In this document: in pieces, positions 53,641 through 63,004 of the stretch
Position numbering within the stretch: position 1 is the first letter of the stretch
Layout: every line of letters begins with the position of its first letter
Source of the DNA: Candidatus Kapaibacterium sp.
Lineage (GTDB): Bacteria; Bacteroidota; Ignavibacteria; Kapaibacteriales; UBA4661
DNA length: 64,000 nucleotides
Assembly: GCA_004292595.1 (NCBI GenBank)
Contig: RDXM01000118.1
Span: 1 to 64,000, forward strand
Reading direction: 5' to 3'
Program-made: the position numbers and the translations under genes
The notes under the pieces: model-generated
Seen by the model: the letters and a program-made list of their open reading frames with translations, nothing else
The model's database searches: none
What the model was told of the DNA's origin: nothing

Positions 53641-54243
53641 TTAGCGTGAGTAGTATTCCACAACGAGGGGAATTTCACAGATAATCGGCACTTCTTCGCG
53701 CGGTGGAACGTAGAGCATTTTCACGCTGAGGCTTGATTTAGCCACTTCCAAGTATGCTGGCGGCGCAGAAGTGCGGATAGCTTCTTGGAAGCATATCAAT
53801 TTACGGCTTTTCTCACGGACGCTAATGGTATCATTGATTTTTACGTGATACGACGCAATATCCACTTGCTTGCCGTTTACTTCGATGTGTCCGTGGGTTA
53901 CATACTGGCGAGCCGCATAAATAGAGCGTGCCAAGCCTGCACGGTAAATAACCGCATCCAAACGAGCTTCCAAAATCTGCACGAGAATTTCACCCGTGTT
54001 GCCGAGCGAGCGTTGTGCTTTATCAACGTAGCGGCGGAGCTGACGCTCATGCACGTTATATTGCAAGCGCAAACGTTGTTTTTCAAAAAGCTGCTTACCG
54101 TAATCCGATACTTTTGCGCGGCGTTTGTTGCCACCGTGCTGTCCGGGAGGATTCGGCTTGCGCTCCATGAGTTTGCCCGCCTTCAACGTCATCGCAATAC
54201 CAAGTTTGCGCGAGAGGCGGACTTTTGGTCCTGTATAATTCAT
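53641..54243 (-). CDS. rpsD: 30S ribosomal protein S4
   Basis: A 200-residue S4, an early 16S rRNA-binding protein of the 30S subunit. It starts MNYTGPKVRLSRKLGIAM, has the NPPGQHGG loop and an S4 domain with RLDAVIYRAGLARSIYAARQYVTHGHIEVNGKQVDIASY. The upstream frame extends 29 codons but the family start at 54243 is clear. The gene stands alone, not in the rpsM-rpsK-rpsD-rpoA group usual for many bacteria. The 190-base leader contains a short CAAGG/CCTTG hairpin; autogenous control by S4 is possible but not shown. Confidence 0.96.
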   Translation of the reverse strand: MNYTGPKVRLSRKLGIAMTLKAGKLMERKPNPPGQHGGNKRRAKVSDYGKQLFEKQRLRLQYNVHERQLRRYVDKAQRSLGNTGEILVQILEARLDAVIYRAGLARSIYAARQYVTHGHIEVNGKQVDIASYHVKINDTISVREKSRKLICFQEAIRTSAPPAYLEVAKSSLSVKMLYVPPREEVPIICEIPLVVEYYSR

Positions 54244-54435
54244 AGAACAAAAAAGAAATGAAATGGAGAAGCGTTGAAAAATAAAGCCAGTGTGAAGGAC
54301 AAGCGCGTTTTTCTCCAAAAGCCGCATCAAAGCTCGCTTTCAAGGCGAAACCTTGCTAAAAAAATGTCCATCACAAACAAGCATTCAACGATGAGTTAGT
54401 GCCGATAAGCATTTCTGCGTGAATTCTGCATAAAA

Positions 54436-54475
54436 AAAGCCACATCGTGTACAGATTTCTGTATGGATGAGGCTT
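54436..54475 (-). terminator. Terminator of the tRNA-Thr gene
   Basis: On the minus strand, AAAGCC and GGCTTT with inner pairing around TACAGA/TCTGTA form a hairpin that ends in seven T residues. It lies about ten bases after the tRNA 3' end. Confidence 0.72.
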
Positions 54476-54485
54476 TGTATCGGTG

Positions 54486-54557
54486 AGCCACTTGTCGGAA
54501 TTGAACCAACGACCGACGGTTTACAAAACCGTTGCTCTACCGCTGAGCTAAAGTGGC
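54486..54557 (-). tRNA. tRNA-Thr (TGT anticodon)
   Basis: A complete 72-base cloverleaf. Acceptor stem is GCCACTT/AAGTGGC, D arm GCTC...GAGC, anticodon stem ACGGT/ACCGT with loop TTTGTAA (anticodon TGT, reads ACA and near-cognates), T arm GTTGG/CCGAC with TTCAATT loop and a discriminator T. CCA is not encoded. A strong promoter lies upstream and a terminator downstream, so it is an independent unit. Confidence 0.95.
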
Positions 54558-54588
54558 GTGTGATGAGCGAGTTGTCAAAAAGAGATTA

Positions 54589-54619
54589 CAAATATAATTG
54601 TTTGTCAAAAAAAAGTCAA
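54589..54619 (-). promoter_or_regulatory. Promoter of the tRNA-Thr gene
   Basis: Read on the minus strand: TTG (in CTTGAC, 54617-54619), 20 bases, TATATTTG (54589-54596), then about 30 bases to the tRNA 5' end. Confidence 0.65.
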
Positions 54620-54636
54620 GAATTTTATTTAAAAAA

Positions 54637-54677
54637 ATCGGTCAAATCGCATTACGATGCAAAAAGACTTGACCGAT
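54637..54677 (-). terminator. Terminator of the DUF1501 gene
   Basis: ATCGGTCAA and TTGACCGAT form a perfect 9-bp stem; on the minus strand it is followed by seven T residues. It separates the DUF1501 gene from the tRNA-Thr promoter. Confidence 0.75.
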
Positions 54678-54725
54678 AGCAGCAGATTCTTCACTATTTT
54701 TGAGCGCATTCTCAGCGCACAACCG

Positions 54726-56366
54726 TTAGCGAACGACGGTCAAAGGCAGCGTATAGCTTTTGCCATTCACACGCACCGTGCAGAGGAACACGCCTGTTTG
54801 TGCGGCATTCAGGGGAATTGAATGCTCACCTGCTTGTAACTGCCCGCTCCAAACATTCTGCACCACGCGCCCTGCCGTGCTGAAGAGCGTAATATCTGCA
54901 TCCGCCGCTTTTCGCAACGTGAAACGCAGTGTTGATGAGCCCGCCGAAGGATTTGGAAAAATAGAAAATGCTTCATTATTGCCAAGAAATGCGAGGTCGG
55001 ATTGAACGCTCGTTGTGCGTGCTTTCACCACGCCAAGCGGCGCAAGACGCTCGCCCAGAATCGCGGTCGTGTCGGCTTCGGTCGCACCAAACCACGCTTG
55101 TAGGACGTTGGTATAGATACGGCGGTAATCGTATTGATATTGCTGGTCGCCGTTGCGCGTGAGATTTTGCAAGTCTGGCACATTGCCGAAGGTATTGCCG
55201 TTCACATTTGTTCCGAAGACGAATTGCACCGAAGCCGCGCCGTGGTCGGTGCCGAGCGAGCCGTTTTCTTGCGGTCTTCTGCCAAATTCGGACAGCGTCA
55301 TGCCGATAACGCGGTCAGCAAACCCTTGTTGGAGCGCGTCGGTTTGGAATTGCGCGATACCTGTCGCCAAAGCGCGGAGCAATGCGGGATGCACACCGCT
55401 TCCGTCGGACTGCTGCTGCAAAACGTGCGTGTCGAAGCCGCCTAAATACACGAGATACACTTTCGAGCGCAAACCGCCTGAAATCAGGCGAGCAACCATG
55501 CGGAGTTGCTGCGCAAAACCTGCTGCGTAGTCTAGCGTGTTGCGTCCTTTGTCGAAGGCTTGTTTGACAAGCTGCGAGTAGGCATCAGACTTCTGGGCAA
55601 TCGTGCGGACGTAGTTGTATTCGCTTGCAAAGGTGGAAGCATCGGTGAGTGCTTCGTCGTCGGGCGATAAACCTTGTCCCAAGCGGAAAAATTGTTCGGG
55701 GTCGGCGAGCGCGATGCCCATATCGCCGCGTCGGTCGTCCTTCAGCAGCATAGAAAGTGTGCCGCCAATTTGCACCGAGAGCGGATAATCAGGGATTTGC
55801 GAGCCTTGCGGGGCGTGAAGGCGAGCAATAGAGCGTCCCATCCAGCCGTCGGTGAATTGCGTGTTTGGGAGCGAAGAATTGATGCCAGAGAGCCAAATAT
55901 CGGTCGAGCGGAAGTGGGATAAATTCGGGTTTTCGTAGCCCACGCCTTGAACGAGTGCCAAGCGTCCGTCTTCATACATTTGCTGCATTCCGCCAAACGG
56001 AACGCCCGTCGTCAGCGCAGGATGCAAATATACCCGCGAGCCGAAAAGCCGCGTGGCAGCTTCCTTGCGGACGGCGAGCTTGGGGCGCAAACGGTAGTAA
56101 TCCGCACTGTCGGCTGGAATGATAGTGTTTAAGCCATCATTGCCACCAAAAAGTTGAATAATGACGAGAATATTGTCGCTGTTATGCGCTTCGGAGCCGA
56201 ATTTATCTTGCAAGGGCGAGGCAGACAGCACGGGCATTCCGCCAAGCATCGTTGAGCCAACACCAAGCGACAAGCCCAGTGCTGACGAGCTTTTCAGGAA
56301 GTCGCGCCGAGAAGCATTGTCAATAATATTGTTGCCAAGAGCGGGAGCAGAAAACGATGGTTTCAT
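54726..56366 (-). CDS. DUF1501 protein with Tat signal and T9SS C-terminal domain
   Basis: A 546-residue protein. The N-terminus has a twin-arginine signal (SRRDFLK followed by a hydrophobic stretch), so it is exported folded. The DUF1501 domain (about 65-440) shows QLFGGNDGLNTIIP, YLGGFDTHVLQQ and MTLSEFGRRPQENGSLGTDHGAA, the Asp/His/Glu residues of an alkaline-phosphatase-like fold. The last 80 residues (FSIFPNPSAGSSTLRFTLRK and onward) are a type A sorting domain of the type IX secretion system. The protein should therefore be carried to the cell surface. The substrate is unknown. ATG 56366 is preferred. Confidence 0.9.
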   Translation of the reverse strand: MKPSFSAPALGNNIIDNASRRDFLKSSSALGLSLGVGSTMLGGMPVLSASPLQDKFGSEAHNSDNILVIIQLFGGNDGLNTIIPADSADYYRLRPKLAVRKEAATRLFGSRVYLHPALTTGVPFGGMQQMYEDGRLALVQGVGYENPNLSHFRSTDIWLSGINSSLPNTQFTDGWMGRSIARLHAPQGSQIPDYPLSVQIGGTLSMLLKDDRRGDMGIALADPEQFFRLGQGLSPDDEALTDASTFASEYNYVRTIAQKSDAYSQLVKQAFDKGRNTLDYAAGFAQQLRMVARLISGGLRSKVYLVYLGGFDTHVLQQQSDGSGVHPALLRALATGIAQFQTDALQQGFADRVIGMTLSEFGRRPQENGSLGTDHGAASVQFVFGTNVNGNTFGNVPDLQNLTRNGDQQYQYDYRRIYTNVLQAWFGATEADTTAILGERLAPLGVVKARTTSVQSDLAFLGNNEAFSIFPNPSAGSSTLRFTLRKAADADITLFSTAGRVVQNVWSGQLQAGEHSIPLNAAQTGVFLCTVRVNGKSYTLPLTVVR

Positions 56367-56520
56367 GGTGATTGTAAAGGAAATGGTGAAGTCGCGCCGC
56401 AGGAGGTAGCCTGTTCGGTCGCCGTTACGCGATGAAAAATAATTGCACGTGGTTGAATCTTTGAAATGACCATTTTCATACACGACAAAATCTGTAAAGA
56501 GCAGGTAAAATCAGGCTTCA
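56367..56520. other. Non-coding stretch upstream of the DUF1501 gene
   Basis: This holds the probable DUF1501 promoter region, which I cannot place. No gene is seen up to the REP pair at 56521, nor between that pair and the PAP2 stop at 56720. Confidence 0.4.
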
Positions 56521-56593
56521 GTGGCACAGACATTCTTGTCTGTGATTCTTTGTAACCCGCTCCAATACTCACAGACAAGAATGTCTGTGCCAC
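56521..56593. repeat. BIME-like inverted pair of GTGG REP units
   Basis: Both units are intact, separated by about 25 bases. The copy is one of the closest to the consensus. Confidence 0.87.
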
Positions 56594-56719
56594 TACTCAA
56601 GGAAGTTTTTCATGTCAGAAAATTTCTCAAAAATTCTTCTTGCAAACCCTCGAAAAGCGCATCAAACCTACAAAAAACGCTTTTATTCACCCACAAATAC
56701 GAACCACTTACCAGCAAAT

Positions 56720-57751
56720 TTACGGTAAAGAATAGACAAGTGCAAGACCATTTAGCGTCGGAAATATGCGCAGGGCGGGAACAGAAGGCGAAACGGAGGA
56801 ATGAGATGGGGAGTGAGATTCTGTGCTGTGTTCAGCACCGTCGCGGCGTTCTCGCTCGAACTGCACCACCGCCAAGCCCGCACCAATGCCGATAGCCGAC
56901 CCCAAGAACACATCCGAAGCCCAGTGAACATCGTGGTACATCCGTGAAAGCGCAGTGATTGCGGCAAGCGAATACAAGCCAATGCTCGCCCATGGCGTTT
57001 TGGTGCGCTCGTAAATGCGCTCGGCAAGCACTGTCGAAACAGCAAATGCGACCGTTGCGTGTCCAGAGGGGAAACTTGTGCGCTCATTGGTGAATTGCAA
57101 GGGCTGAAAGCGCATCGCACCTTCTTCGAGAAACGGGCGGCTGCGCCCAAAGGCAGACTTGAACACCAGATTTAACGCTCCGCCATAGACTAACGCCTCC
57201 AATGCCAAACGCCCTGTAACCCGCACGTGGTCTTCGTTCGCAAGCAGTCCGCCGCCATAAATTGCCGCCGCAATGCCGCCCGCAACGAGCGTTTCGCCGT
57301 AAATGCGTCCGACGGCTGCCACTGGCGCGACCACTACGTTTGCGGGCGACGCAGGAATCATCTGCATTTGCCGCCGAAGGATTTCATCATTGGGAAGAAA
57401 AGCAATGCTGCCCGCAATCACGCTCGAAGTCAAGAACCAATCGAACGTGGAAAAGCGCAACGGACGGCTCACGTAGCCGAGTCCGTCCTTGAAGGCATCG
57501 TTAAAATCATTGACAAAAATTTCTCCTGCCGTGCGCGAGGAAGAATCAGGCGCGACGGCTAGAGATGAGGTTTTATCGAAGGTGTAAGCGAATGATTGTT
57601 GAGAAAAGGCGGAGAAAAAAAGCAGAAAAAAAAGCGCGGTGAGTTTTTTTTGCGTAGACAAAAGTGTTCGCGCTACGGACAAACACTGGCTTTGGTAGAA
57701 CAGATACTCTTGTTTGTTCCGCAGGAATATTGTCGAAATACGGCTCTGCAT
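56720..57751 (-). CDS. PAP2 family phosphatase
   Basis: A 343-residue membrane or exported PAP2 phosphatase. The three motifs are complete: KSAFGRSRP, FPSGH and SRMYHDVHWASD. These enzymes remove phosphate from lipid phosphates such as undecaprenyl diphosphate or phosphatidate. A hydrophobic segment (ALFFLLFFSAFSQQSFA) near the start looks like a signal peptide. The ATG at 57751 overlaps the marR stop (TGATG), which suggests coupling. But the first 30 codons lie in REP-type sequence, and a TTG at 57661 just before the signal peptide is a good alternative start. The last 35 residues are Ser/His-rich. Confidence 0.88.
   Translation of the reverse strand: MQSRISTIFLRNKQEYLFYQSQCLSVARTLLSTQKKLTALFFLLFFSAFSQQSFAYTFDKTSSLAVAPDSSSRTAGEIFVNDFNDAFKDGLGYVSRPLRFSTFDWFLTSSVIAGSIAFLPNDEILRRQMQMIPASPANVVVAPVAAVGRIYGETLVAGGIAAAIYGGGLLANEDHVRVTGRLALEALVYGGALNLVFKSAFGRSRPFLEEGAMRFQPLQFTNERTSFPSGHATVAFAVSTVLAERIYERTKTPWASIGLYSLAAITALSRMYHDVHWASDVFLGSAIGIGAGLAVVQFERERRDGAEHSTESHSPSHSSVSPSVPALRIFPTLNGLALVYSLP
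57653..57676 (-). repeat. REP-like unit, GTAG subfamily, within the PAP2 N-terminal coding region
   Basis: On the minus strand GTAG is followed by CGCGAACA, loop CTTT, TGTCTACG (imperfect pairing). With the unit at 57695 it forms an inverted pair. Confidence 0.45.
57695..57718 (+). repeat. REP-like unit, GTAG subfamily
   Basis: GTAG is followed by AACAGATA, loop CTCT, TGTTTGTT; eight pairs, two of them G-T. It overlaps the start region of the PAP2 frame. Confidence 0.5.
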
Positions 57752-58215
57752 CAGGCTTCTTCCAGTTGTTTCATAATGCCAGAGCGCACTTTTTTGGTCA
57801 GCGAAATAAGCTGATGATGCTCTTCTTGGCTGAGCTCGCCCATGACCGACTGCACCGCAGAAACATAGCGTTTGTCGAGCTTGGTAACGATGCGCCGTCC
57901 TTCGCGGGTGAGTTCGACGTGATAGCTGCGGCGGTCGCCCTCGACGTTGGTGCGCACAAGAAAGCCTTGTTTTTCTAAGCGGTCGAGCAGCCCTGTGATG
58001 TTGGATTTGTCCACCAAGAGCTTGCGGCTGAGGTCGTTTTGCGTCATGGGTTTATTGCTCTCTTTGAGCAGCACAAGGACGTTGAACTGCGCTTCGGAAG
58101 CGAGTTCGGGCTGGAAAATTTTTGTGGAAATTTTCTTGAGCATCAGCGATGTCCACCAGACGCTCATCAAGGCTTCATGCGGCTCATCATTGAATCGAAT
58201 AGGAAGATCTACCAT
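57751..58215 (-). CDS. MarR family transcriptional regulator (upstream of PAP2)
   Basis: A 154-residue MarR-type regulator: SEAQFNVLVLLKESNKPMTQNDLSRKLLVDKSNITGLLDRLEKQGFLVRTNVEGDRRSYHVELTREGR is a full winged helix. It is distinct from the MarR protein at 42703. Its stop overlaps the PAP2 start by one base, so the two genes form an operon. By analogy it would repress this operon in the absence of a ligand. I used ATG 58215 on homology. Confidence 0.9.
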   Translation of the reverse strand: MVDLPIRFNDEPHEALMSVWWTSLMLKKISTKIFQPELASEAQFNVLVLLKESNKPMTQNDLSRKLLVDKSNITGLLDRLEKQGFLVRTNVEGDRRSYHVELTREGRRIVTKLDKRYVSAVQSVMGELSQEEHHQLISLTKKVRSGIMKQLEEA

Positions 58216-58528
58216 AGCAGAAACACACAAAAATTCAGTGGGTGGGAAATGGGGAGCGAAAAACTCAACGAAAGAACTCAACACGAGAATCCGGGACGAA
58301 CACTCAGGAGAAAACTCATTGACAAATTCACACGTGAGAAGCGATGACGTGTGCGGGCAAGCGTGATTTTATCACGACTTAAAGCACGATGCTCCGCAAT
58401 TCTCGCCGCACAATATACGCAAAACAGTTGAGCTATCAACAATCTTTTTTCAGAAATATCATTCGCTTGCATTGAACGATATGCAATGCAGACCAGAGTG
58501 CTGAGACCACTGATGAATACTTGATTTG
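58216..58528. other. Non-coding stretch upstream of marR
   Basis: Between the marR start and the TPR gene stop I see only the diverged REP unit at 58529. No gene and no clear promoter or operator palindrome can be supported. Confidence 0.4.
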
Positions 58529-58552
58529 GTAGAATAAGCACTCGTGTTTCTT
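58529..58552 (+). repeat. REP-like unit, GTAG subfamily (diverged)
   Basis: GTAG is followed by AATAAGCA, loop CTCG, TGTTTCTT with seven of eight pairs. It lies just downstream of the TPR gene stop. Confidence 0.45.
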
Positions 58553-58579
58553 CCAGTCAAAATGTACGTGCTTGGGCTA

Positions 58580-60130
58580 CTATTGCTTGCCTAATCGCGC
58601 CATTTCGCGCTGCGCCTGACGGCGGACGGTATCTTCATCGTCGTAATCCTTGTAGGCAAGCGCGTATTCGAGATTTTGTTTTGCTTCGGTTTTCTTTCCG
58701 GATTTTGCTTGTACTTGCGCCAAACGCAGATGAGAGCTGGGCGTAATCCACTTTTCTTCTTGCGGCTTTGCTTGAAGAGCTTGCAGAAAGCGTTGTTCGG
58801 CTTCGGCGGGCTTGCCAAGCTCCACAAGCGCACGACCGCAGAGATAGAGCGTTTGCCCGCGCACGTCATCGTTCAGTTGCTTTTTGAGGAGTTCCTCGGC
58901 AAGGCGCACTGTTTCTGCGTATTCCGCCCCACGAAACGACACCGAAACGCGCCGCGCTGCCGCTTGTTCGGGCGAAAGCGGCTTCTGGAGAAGGTCGGCG
59001 GCGGCTTTGTAAGGAAGTGCTTTTTGATAAAATTGCGTTGCTTGTGCATGGTTGCCGTCCATATCCTGCATCAAACCTTGCAAGTAGAGCGAATTGCGCA
59101 TATTGCTGGAATCGGCGGCAAGTGCGATACATTTTTGCAAATACTGATTGGACTCGGCAAACTTCAAGCGATACATCATGCACGCGCCCAAGAGCAGATT
59201 TCCGCGCGATTGTGCAGCTTTGTCGGGCATTTGCAGGACAGCTTGAAAATACGTGGCGGCTTCGTCGGGCTTGCGCACAACATTCATCAAAATCTGTCCC
59301 GAAACGAGCTTGTAAAAATAATTTTGCGGATATTGTGCAGAAAGATTTTTCAAGTGATAGAGCGCACGTGGCGCAGTTTCTTCCATTTCTTGATAAAACG
59401 TCGAGAGCCAATACTGCGCCTCAGCGCGAGTATAGATGCCGTTTACAGCCGCATTTTCTAACTGCTTCAAGCCCAAATTACGGTCGGTGGTGAATCCAGC
59501 GAGTTTTATTGCGGGTTTGATAACAGCAGGAGCTTGGGCGACAAGGCAATTAAACAGCCCGAAGCCCATTTGCGCGTCAGCGTTGTTCGGGTCGGCTTTC
59601 ACAGCATCATTCAAATAATCGTAGCCTTTTTTGCCATCCCACAGCGATTGCGTGATAGTTTTCATGCGTTCTTCAGCGTTGAAAAAGCGGCAAATACCGC
59701 GATAGCCATATGAACCGCCCAAATAAAACAAGGCTTTGGAGTCGTTTGGGGCTGATTTCAAGATATTCTCGCACACGGAAATCGTGTTCTGCTGCAACTG
59801 CATGAAGCGGTTGTAGTCGCTCTTATTTTGCTGCAAACGATATTTATAAAAGTAGGTCATGCCTTTCACAAAATGCCCACGCGGGTCGGCGGGAGCCATT
59901 GTAATGACTTCGTTGCAACGCTGTTCGGCTTCTTGATAGCGCAAATTATACAAGCTATTGATTGCCTCCATCGTCGTCGTATGCACTTTGTTCCAATCAA
60001 CGTTTGGCGGATTTGTCTGTGCTGTCAAAGGCAGAGAAACAAAGCAAAGAAAAAGCACACAAGCGAGAAACAACGCGGCATTGGAGACAAAAGAGACAAA
60101 CAAGCGAAAAAAAATAGGTATGCGGTGCAT
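58580..60130 (-). CDS. Exported TPR-repeat protein
   Basis: A 516-residue protein with a signal peptide (MHRIPIFFRLFVSFVSNAAL and following, cleavage near LTAQ) and tetratricopeptide repeats over most of its length (for example YQEAEQRCNEVITMAPADPRG, PDEAATYFQAVLQMPDKAAQ, PAEAEQRFLQALQAKPQEEK). TPR proteins of this layout bind other envelope proteins. The partner is unknown. The ATG at 60130 is the only Met start; a TTG lies just upstream. It is flanked by unrelated genes. Confidence 0.85.
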   Translation of the reverse strand: MHRIPIFFRLFVSFVSNAALFLACVLFLCFVSLPLTAQTNPPNVDWNKVHTTTMEAINSLYNLRYQEAEQRCNEVITMAPADPRGHFVKGMTYFYKYRLQQNKSDYNRFMQLQQNTISVCENILKSAPNDSKALFYLGGSYGYRGICRFFNAEERMKTITQSLWDGKKGYDYLNDAVKADPNNADAQMGFGLFNCLVAQAPAVIKPAIKLAGFTTDRNLGLKQLENAAVNGIYTRAEAQYWLSTFYQEMEETAPRALYHLKNLSAQYPQNYFYKLVSGQILMNVVRKPDEAATYFQAVLQMPDKAAQSRGNLLLGACMMYRLKFAESNQYLQKCIALAADSSNMRNSLYLQGLMQDMDGNHAQATQFYQKALPYKAAADLLQKPLSPEQAAARRVSVSFRGAEYAETVRLAEELLKKQLNDDVRGQTLYLCGRALVELGKPAEAEQRFLQALQAKPQEEKWITPSSHLRLAQVQAKSGKKTEAKQNLEYALAYKDYDDEDTVRRQAQREMARLGKQ

Positions 60131-60254
60131 AACACAAAGCAAAGAAAATGGTGTGGAGAGTGAAGCAATTATGCGCAGAGTAGCGTGGTGGAAAGGCGCA
60201 AATATTTCTTACGGCATTCTTTGGGAATTGTTACGGAGATTGTTGCGAAGATTG

Positions 60255-61199
60255 CTACGGGTGCGTCCGAAAAACGTCATCCAGCGCGTCGTGGAGCGGC
60301 TTGGGGAGCATTGCCCGCCAATACGGACGCTCTTTCGTCATAAAATTGCTCACTGCCTGCGCATCACTTCCTTTCGCCAGAAGCCGCACCGTTACAAGCG
60401 CGGAGGAATACACCTCGAACAGATTTTGCTGTGTGCGATTCGCTTTCAAGGCGTTTTGACGCTCTTTGTAGCGTGTTTGTGCTTTGTCGGCAGCATCGGC
60501 GAAATACCGCAAGCGTAGATTCTGTGCGCGTTCTGGCTGTGTGGCAAACACCACAAGCGAATCTGGCACGCTCACGACTTCATTCGGCGCAAGATATTCG
60601 GGATAATATTCGTCGTAGGCAAGCAGCGCGAGTGTGCTGTCTGGAAGCGTGATAAAATCTGGGTTGCCGACATCGAAACCCGCCGCAATGGTATATTTTC
60701 CTGCTCGCTTTTTCAAAACCGTCATGCCAATACTCGCCGTCGCGCTATTGCCGCCGCCATCGGTGCGGATGCAGATTTCGTTTGTGCCGTCGCGGTCGAG
60801 GTCGCGCAGGTCGAGCATTGTGCCGTAGTAGTATGTTCCTTCAAAGGCTTGCCAGAATTGTTTTTTTGTGCTGTCGTATTCGTAAATACGCAAGGTTTCA
60901 AAGCCAATTCGCGCACCCAATGAATCTTTTGGATAGATTGTTACCAGCGCGTCCTCGAAGCCGTCATTGCCAATGTCAGCGCGGCGCGTGTCAATTTTGC
61001 GCGAAGCTAATTCCGAGGGAACGGTAAAAGGAATACTGCGCGTTTCCGAAACCGCATGAATAGGCTTTTCTTCGGCGGGTTCATTGCACGAAACGCACAC
61101 GAAAACGCCCAGCACACAGCAAAACAACAATGAGCGTAATGAGCGCGATGAAGAATATTCCCAACGGGAACGGCGCAAAAAATGATGTGTGAAGAGCAT
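60255..61199 (-). CDS. Lipoprotein of unknown function
   Basis: A 314-residue protein. Its N-terminus is basic and hydrophobic with a lipobox ending in Cys (VFVCVSC-NEP at about residue 38), so it should be lipid-anchored. It contains ADIGNDGFEDALVTIYP and LRDLDRDGTNEICIRTDGGGN, which resemble Ca-binding Asp-rich loops of FG-GAP/VCBS-type repeats. The C-terminal half is helical (LKANRTQQNLFEVY). I do not recognise the family. Confidence 0.7.
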   Translation of the reverse strand: MLFTHHFLRRSRWEYSSSRSLRSLLFCCVLGVFVCVSCNEPAEEKPIHAVSETRSIPFTVPSELASRKIDTRRADIGNDGFEDALVTIYPKDSLGARIGFETLRIYEYDSTKKQFWQAFEGTYYYGTMLDLRDLDRDGTNEICIRTDGGGNSATASIGMTVLKKRAGKYTIAAGFDVGNPDFITLPDSTLALLAYDEYYPEYLAPNEVVSVPDSLVVFATQPERAQNLRLRYFADAADKAQTRYKERQNALKANRTQQNLFEVYSSALVTVRLLAKGSDAQAVSNFMTKERPYWRAMLPKPLHDALDDVFRTHP

Positions 61200-61287
61200 G
61201 AATGGTGCGAACGTAAATAGTGTGGACGTACATGAAAAAAATGCTGGTTCTTATTGGATTTAGTTGGAAAGAATCCCCAACCCATTA

Positions 61288-61311
61288 GTGGCACAGACAT
61301 TCTTGTCTGTG
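61288..61311 (+). repeat. REP unit, GTGG subfamily, unpaired
   Basis: GTGG plus the intact hairpin CACAGACA-TTCT-TGTCTGTG. The inverse partner expected about 30 bases further on is missing: the sequence continues as AACACATGCTTTA, so the right arm was lost near 61340. It lies 45 bases from the guaA stop. Confidence 0.8.
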
Positions 61312-61355
61312 AGTATTAGTGCGGGGTTTAGGTAAAAAACACATGCTTTACTTTT

Positions 61356-62915
61356 TTATTCCCATTCAATCGTTGCGGGCGGTTTGCTCGAAATATCGTA
61401 CACAACGCGGTTGATGCCACGCACTTCGTTGATGATGCGATTAGAAATGTTCGCCAGCACCTCGTAGGGCATCGGATACCAATTTGCCGTCATGCCGTCC
61501 ACGCTTGTAACGGCGCGGATTGCGCAGACGTTTTCGTAGGTGCGCTCGTCGCCCATCACGCCCACGCTCTGCACGGGGAGCAGCACAGCGAAGGCTTGCC
61601 AAATTTCATGGTACAATCCTGCCTTGCGAATCTCATCAAGATAGATTTCATCAGCCTCGCGGAGAATATTCAGCTTTTCGCGGGTAATTTCTCCCGGTAC
61701 GCGAATTGCCAAGCCCGGACCCGGAAATGGATGCCGGTCGATAAACCAATCTGGAATGCCCAGAAGCCGCCCCACTGCTCGCACTTCGTCCTTGAAAAGT
61801 TCGCGGAATGGCTCAATAAGGCGCAGATTCATCTTCTCTGGCAAACCGCCCACGTTGTGGTGCGTTTTGATGGTTGCCGACGGACCTTTGAACGAAACTG
61901 ACTCAATCACATCGGGATAGAGTGTGCCTTGAGCAAGGAACTGTGCGTCGTTGAAGCGTTGTGCTTCTTTCTCGAACACGTCAATAAACGTCGCGCCGAT
62001 GCTTTTACGCTTTTTTTCGGGGTCGCTGATGCCCGCCAAGCGGCTCAGGAACAGGTCGGACGCATCAACGCAATCAATACTCATGGAGAAATGTTTTTTG
62101 AACAGCTCAATAACGGTGCGGCTTTCGTCCTTGCGCATTAAGCCGTTGTCAATATGAATACAATGAAGCTGCTCGCCCAATGCTTTGTGCAATAAAACCG
62201 CCGCAACCGTAGAATCCACGCCGCCAGAGAGGGCGCAAATCACGCCGCCCGTGCCAACCTTTGCGCGAATATCTTCGATTGCTTGCTCCATAAACGAACC
62301 CGCATTCCAATCAGCGTTGCAGGAGCAAATTTCTGTCAAAAAATTCGCCAACATCCGCTTCCCATCAAGGCTGTGATGCACTTCGGGGTGAAATTGCATT
62401 CCGTAAATATTGCGCTTGGTGTTTTGCAAGACGCAGTACGGCGCGTTTTCGGTCGTGGCAACAACCTCGAAGCCCTGCGGAATGGCGGTAAGCGAGTCTC
62501 CATGCGACATCCAGACCTGCGACTCATCGGGAACGCCTGCAAGCAATTTCGATTCTCCCACAATACGCAACTGCGCCCGCCCAAATTCACGCTTTGTGGC
62601 TTTATCCACCGCGCCGCCTTGTGTGTGGGCGATAAGCTGCAAGCCATAGCACAGTCCCAGAATGGGCGTGGTGCGGGCTTCGGCAAAAGCAAATACGTCG
62701 AAGGCGGGTATTGGTGCGCCTTCGGCATACACGCTAAACGGACTGCCCGATAAAATAATACCTTTGGGCTGCAAATCTGCCAGCGTTTGTTCAGAAATGG
62801 TATAGGGGTGCAATTCCGCATAAACACCGCATTCCCGCACACGCCGTGCGATAAGCTGCGAAAATTGCGACCCAAAATCAATAATAATAATGCGTTCTGT
62901 GTGCGACATAGACAT
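61356..62915 (-). CDS. guaA: GMP synthase (glutamine-hydrolysing)
   Basis: A 519-residue enzyme: XMP plus glutamine and ATP gives GMP. The N-terminal class I amidotransferase has its catalytic Cys in GLCYGLQ (residue 89) and the His/Glu pair in MQFHPEVHH. The ATP pyrophosphatase domain has [15 protein letters not shown]. The C-terminal dimerisation domain ends in [18 protein letters not shown], the usual GuaA terminus. No guaB or xanthine riboswitch is adjacent. A start two codons later (MSHTER) is possible. Confidence 0.97.
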   Translation of the reverse strand: MSMSHTERIIIIDFGSQFSQLIARRVRECGVYAELHPYTISEQTLADLQPKGIILSGSPFSVYAEGAPIPAFDVFAFAEARTTPILGLCYGLQLIAHTQGGAVDKATKREFGRAQLRIVGESKLLAGVPDESQVWMSHGDSLTAIPQGFEVVATTENAPYCVLQNTKRNIYGMQFHPEVHHSLDGKRMLANFLTEICSCNADWNAGSFMEQAIEDIRAKVGTGGVICALSGGVDSTVAAVLLHKALGEQLHCIHIDNGLMRKDESRTVIELFKKHFSMSIDCVDASDLFLSRLAGISDPEKKRKSIGATFIDVFEKEAQRFNDAQFLAQGTLYPDVIESVSFKGPSATIKTHHNVGGLPEKMNLRLIEPFRELFKDEVRAVGRLLGIPDWFIDRHPFPGPGLAIRVPGEITREKLNILREADEIYLDEIRKAGLYHEIWQAFAVLLPVQSVGVMGDERTYENVCAIRAVTSVDGMTANWYPMPYEVLANISNRIINEVRGINRVVYDISSKPPATIEWE

Positions 62916-63004
62916 AATGTTTCTTCGTTACGGAGGTTGTGTGCTAGAATGGGACAATGACAATATTAACCGTTTTTGCGAAATAAATCTTGAGGAATCA
63001 ATCA

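Noticed and set aside
54244-54433. A possible structured S4 autoregulatory leader before rpsD.
   Set aside because: Only one short CAAGG/CCTTG hairpin is visible, and no known S4-leader fold can be drawn. Without covariation data it is not supported.
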